Part shown: positions 6,216 through 7,821 of the stretch, one piece after another
How the letters are laid out: each line of letters begins with the position of its first letter
Position numbering within the stretch: the first letter of the stretch is position 1
From: Candidatus Parcubacteria bacterium
GTDB lineage: Bacteria; Patescibacteriota; Minisyncoccia; Phycocordibacterales; GCA-2747955
Direction of reading: 5' to 3'
Assembly: GCA_027039745.1 (NCBI GenBank)
Contig: JALUMP010000122.1
Coordinates: forward strand, 1 to 7,821
DNA length: 7,821 nt
Notes under the pieces: model-generated
What the model saw: only the letters and a program-made list of their open reading frames with translations
What the model was told of the DNA's origin: nothing
The model's database searches: none
Program-made: the position numbers and the translations under genes

Positions 6216-6220
6216 TATTT

Positions 6221-7117
6221 TTAAATTTTTTGGTGTTTTGGGCAAAAACGAGCCACTCTTCCCCCAACTTTCTTTTTTTCTAAAATACCACCACACCCCA
6301 CTTTCTTGCATTTCGTATTTTCCAACTTATAACATTTATGTTTATTTTGGAACTTTCCTTTTTCTCCATCTATGTTTCTAAAATCAGACATGGAATCCCC
6401 TCCTATTTCAATTGATGACTTTAATATTTTTTCAGCAAAATCTAGAATTTCTTTTCATTTTGTTTTTAAAATATTTTTAACAATAGTTTCAGGATGAATT
6501 CCAACTTGTCATAAAATCTCATCTGAATAAATATTACCAATACCTGCAATAAATTCTGGATTCATTAAAACAGTTTTTATCTTTCCATTCTTGAATCTCT
6601 CTAAATTTAAATCAGAAATTTTCAATCCAAAAGGCTCTGGACCTAAAATATTTTTAACTTTATCTTTTTCTGCCGCACTGATTATAGAAACAGTAGCAAA
6701 CTTTCGCATATCTGATAAAGCTAAAACCTTGTTGTTTTCAAAAACTAAAACAAAATGCACAAATTGGTTTAACCTATCGTTTAAAGGTGAATTTTTATCT
6801 TTTGGAATATATTTTTTTTCTCCTTTATTATAGATAAAATCACCAAATAGAAAATGTCCTGTCATCTTTAAATGAACAAAAATTATTTTTTGATTTGATA
6901 AATAAATAAAAATATTTTTAGCCCTTCTTTCTGCTTTTATAATCTTTTGCCCTAATACTTCTTTCTTAAATTTTTTAAAAAAAGCAGGATCTTTGATATT
7001 TTTTTTACCCTTATAATAATCTGATTTATAATCTGTCCAAACCTCAATAATTTCTAAATTCCTCACTTTTCTGTTTAGACCGACTACTACAGTTTGAACT
7101 TCTGGTAACTCTGGCAT
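6221..7117 (-). CDS. mutM: Formamidopyrimidine-DNA glycosylase (Fpg/MutM)
   Basis: Base-excision repair enzyme that removes 8-oxoguanine and formamidopyrimidines and cleaves at the AP site. 298 aa; typical 270-290. The N-terminal M-P-E-L-P-E gives the Pro2 nucleophile and Glu3. Other motifs: R-R-A-K with the conserved Lys67, H-L-K-M-T-G (82-87), D-M-R-K-F (136-140, lesion-loop Arg and Phe), G-I-G-N-I-Y-S-D-E-I-L (192-202) with Asn195, and a C-terminal zinc finger C270-x4-C275 ... R287 ... C292-x2-H295. Two TGA codons encode Trp: residue 203 (6509-6511, in E-I-L-[W]-Q-V-G-I-H-P) and residue 221 (6455-6457). The standard code would cut off the last 95 residues, including the whole zinc finger. 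The finger's spacing and final His differ from the usual C-x2-C pairs. The gene starts 9 bp after the antiporter stop and also has its own extended -10 element. Confidence 0.95.
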
Positions 7118-7125
7118 ATATTAAA

Positions 7126-7134
7126 ATTATAACA
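7126..7134 (-). promoter_or_regulatory. Extended -10 promoter, mutM
   Basis: TGT-TATAAT on the minus strand, a perfect extended -10, 8 nt before the ATG at 7117. It overlaps the final Leu codon and TAA of the antiporter gene. mutM could thus be made from a leaderless transcript as well as by readthrough. Confidence 0.55.
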
Positions 7135-7821
7135 TTTCTCTCAAGACAGCAAAAAGAATATAAACAACATAAAGAATAATAAAAGAAATCCCCTGTCATC
7201 TCTCCAGCTTGTGCTTTTTACCAACAAACATAAAAAGGAAAAATAAAATACTAATAAAAATTAAAAACAAAGCATCAATAACATTGTCTTGTTTAAAAGG
7301 CAAATGAGCTACTACTGCAGTGGACCCTAATGCAAAGAAAATATTGAAAATTATAGTTCCTACTATACCCCCCACTGCTAAGTCAATTTGCCCTTTTTTT
7401 GCAGCAATAATTGTAGTTGCGATCTCTGGAAGAGATGTTCCTACTGCCACAATAGTTAACCCTACTAAATTTTGAGACATCCCCATCATTGAAGCAATCA
7501 CAGTTGCCGCATCTACAGTAAGTTCACCACCAATCAATAAAATAGCTACTCCACCGATAATATACAGAATAGAACGAAGTCAAGAAAATTCTTGAATATT
7601 TTGATCATCTTCCACCTTGTCAGTTTCTGATAAACTAAATGTATAAATAATAAAAATTATAAAAAAAGAAAGTAAAGTAATACCCTCTACCCTAGTTAAA
7701 ACATTTGCTACAGCCCCATCTAATAAAACATCACTTCCAAATAATAAAACCAAGAATGCCCCTAACGCCGAAAAAGGTATTTCTTTTCAAACTGTTTTTG
7801 TTTTAAGTGTTAAAGGTGTAA
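7127..7821 (-). CDS. Na+/Ca2+ antiporter family (CaCA) membrane protein, 5' end outside the window
   Basis: Polytopic inner-membrane cation exchanger, probably YrbG-like, exporting Ca2+ in exchange for Na+ or H+. The C-terminal 230 codons are visible. They contain several hydrophobic helices, an acidic cytosolic loop (about 62-79 of the fragment), then the second alpha-repeat: G-L-T-I-V-A-V-G-T-S-L-P-E (120-132) and G-I-V-G-T-I-I-F-N (151-159). A last helix follows the third TGA. The first alpha-repeat should lie beyond the window edge. Three TGA codons read as Trp: 7787-7789, 7580-7582 and 7196-7198. The last, in L-E-R-[W]-Q-G-I, precedes the final helix, which the standard code would remove. 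The usual G-S-N-I-F-N has Ile at the ion-binding Asn position (G-T-I-I-F-N). It ends with TAA, 9 bp before mutM. Confidence 0.88.

Larger units (their letters stand above)
6107..6220. other. mutM-mraZ gap, upstream part
   Basis: No gene is seen between the mutM stop and the DnaA boxes. The stretch holds the mutM terminator (6148-6174), a 15-bp inverted repeat (6183-6215) and a C-run followed by a T-run just after the DnaA boxes. A frame across 6024-6311 on the minus strand overlaps the regulatory sites and the mutM end and is not credible. Confidence 0.6.

Noticed and set aside
6244..6304. A second GTGG-rich cluster that looked like another MraZ operator
   Set aside because: It lies in the mutM zinc-finger coding sequence and lacks regular 10-bp phasing.
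6024..6311. 95-aa minus-strand frame across the mutM-mraZ gap
   Set aside because: It overlaps the end of mutM in another frame and the operator, DnaA boxes and promoter, and the translation resembles no family.

Overview
This AT-rich window carries nine protein genes, all on the minus strand. Read with the standard code, eight of the nine look broken. Read with UGA as tryptophan, all of them become intact. There are 12 in-frame TGA codons. Wherever the family is recognisable they sit at Trp or aromatic positions: the W-x-W-G-K-Y-L stretch of the branched-chain aminotransferase, the D-S-W-K of MraZ, I-P-W-N-G-P of PNPase, D-E-I-L-W before G-I-H-P of MutM, and C-K-K-W-N-D-G-C of a secreted protein. 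No gene with a visible end uses TGA as a stop (7 TAA, 1 TAG). TGG also encodes Trp (5 codons), so UGA is the majority Trp codon here.

The organism is a low-GC bacterium with a table-4-like code. Mollicutes are the classic example, but a branched-chain aminotransferase, a PNPase and a Cys-rich secreted protein of a type I associate with Patescibacteria (CPR) fit Mollicutes poorly. Known CPR recoding (Gracilibacteria, Absconditabacteria) is UGA=Gly, which does not fit. My best inference is a CPR-like lineage with UGA=Trp; the taxonomy is tentative.

Layout from high to low coordinates, which is the direction of transcription: a cation/Ca2+ antiporter (5' end outside the window) and mutM (7821-6221); a 385-bp regulatory gap with the mutM terminator, two DnaA boxes, a GTGG operator-like array over a promoter, and a folded leader RNA; the division/cell-wall operon mraZ-rsmH-ftsL-like (5835-4142); ilvE-type aminotransferase (4078-3173); an unrecognised 222-aa gene (3111-2443); pnp without an S1 domain (2359-407); and a Cys-rich secreted protein cut by the window edge (332-1).

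Regulation is compact. Five genes (mutM, ilvE, the 222-aa gene, pnp and the Cys-rich gene) have a TGn + TATAAT-like extended -10 element ending only 7-9 nt before the ATG and no Shine-Dalgarno sequence, which suggests leaderless mRNAs. Hairpin terminators follow mutM, the ftsL-like gene, ilvE, the 222-aa gene and pnp. Only the mraZ operon appears to have a long leader (about 190 nt), and it holds the best Shine-Dalgarno-like sequence I found in the window.
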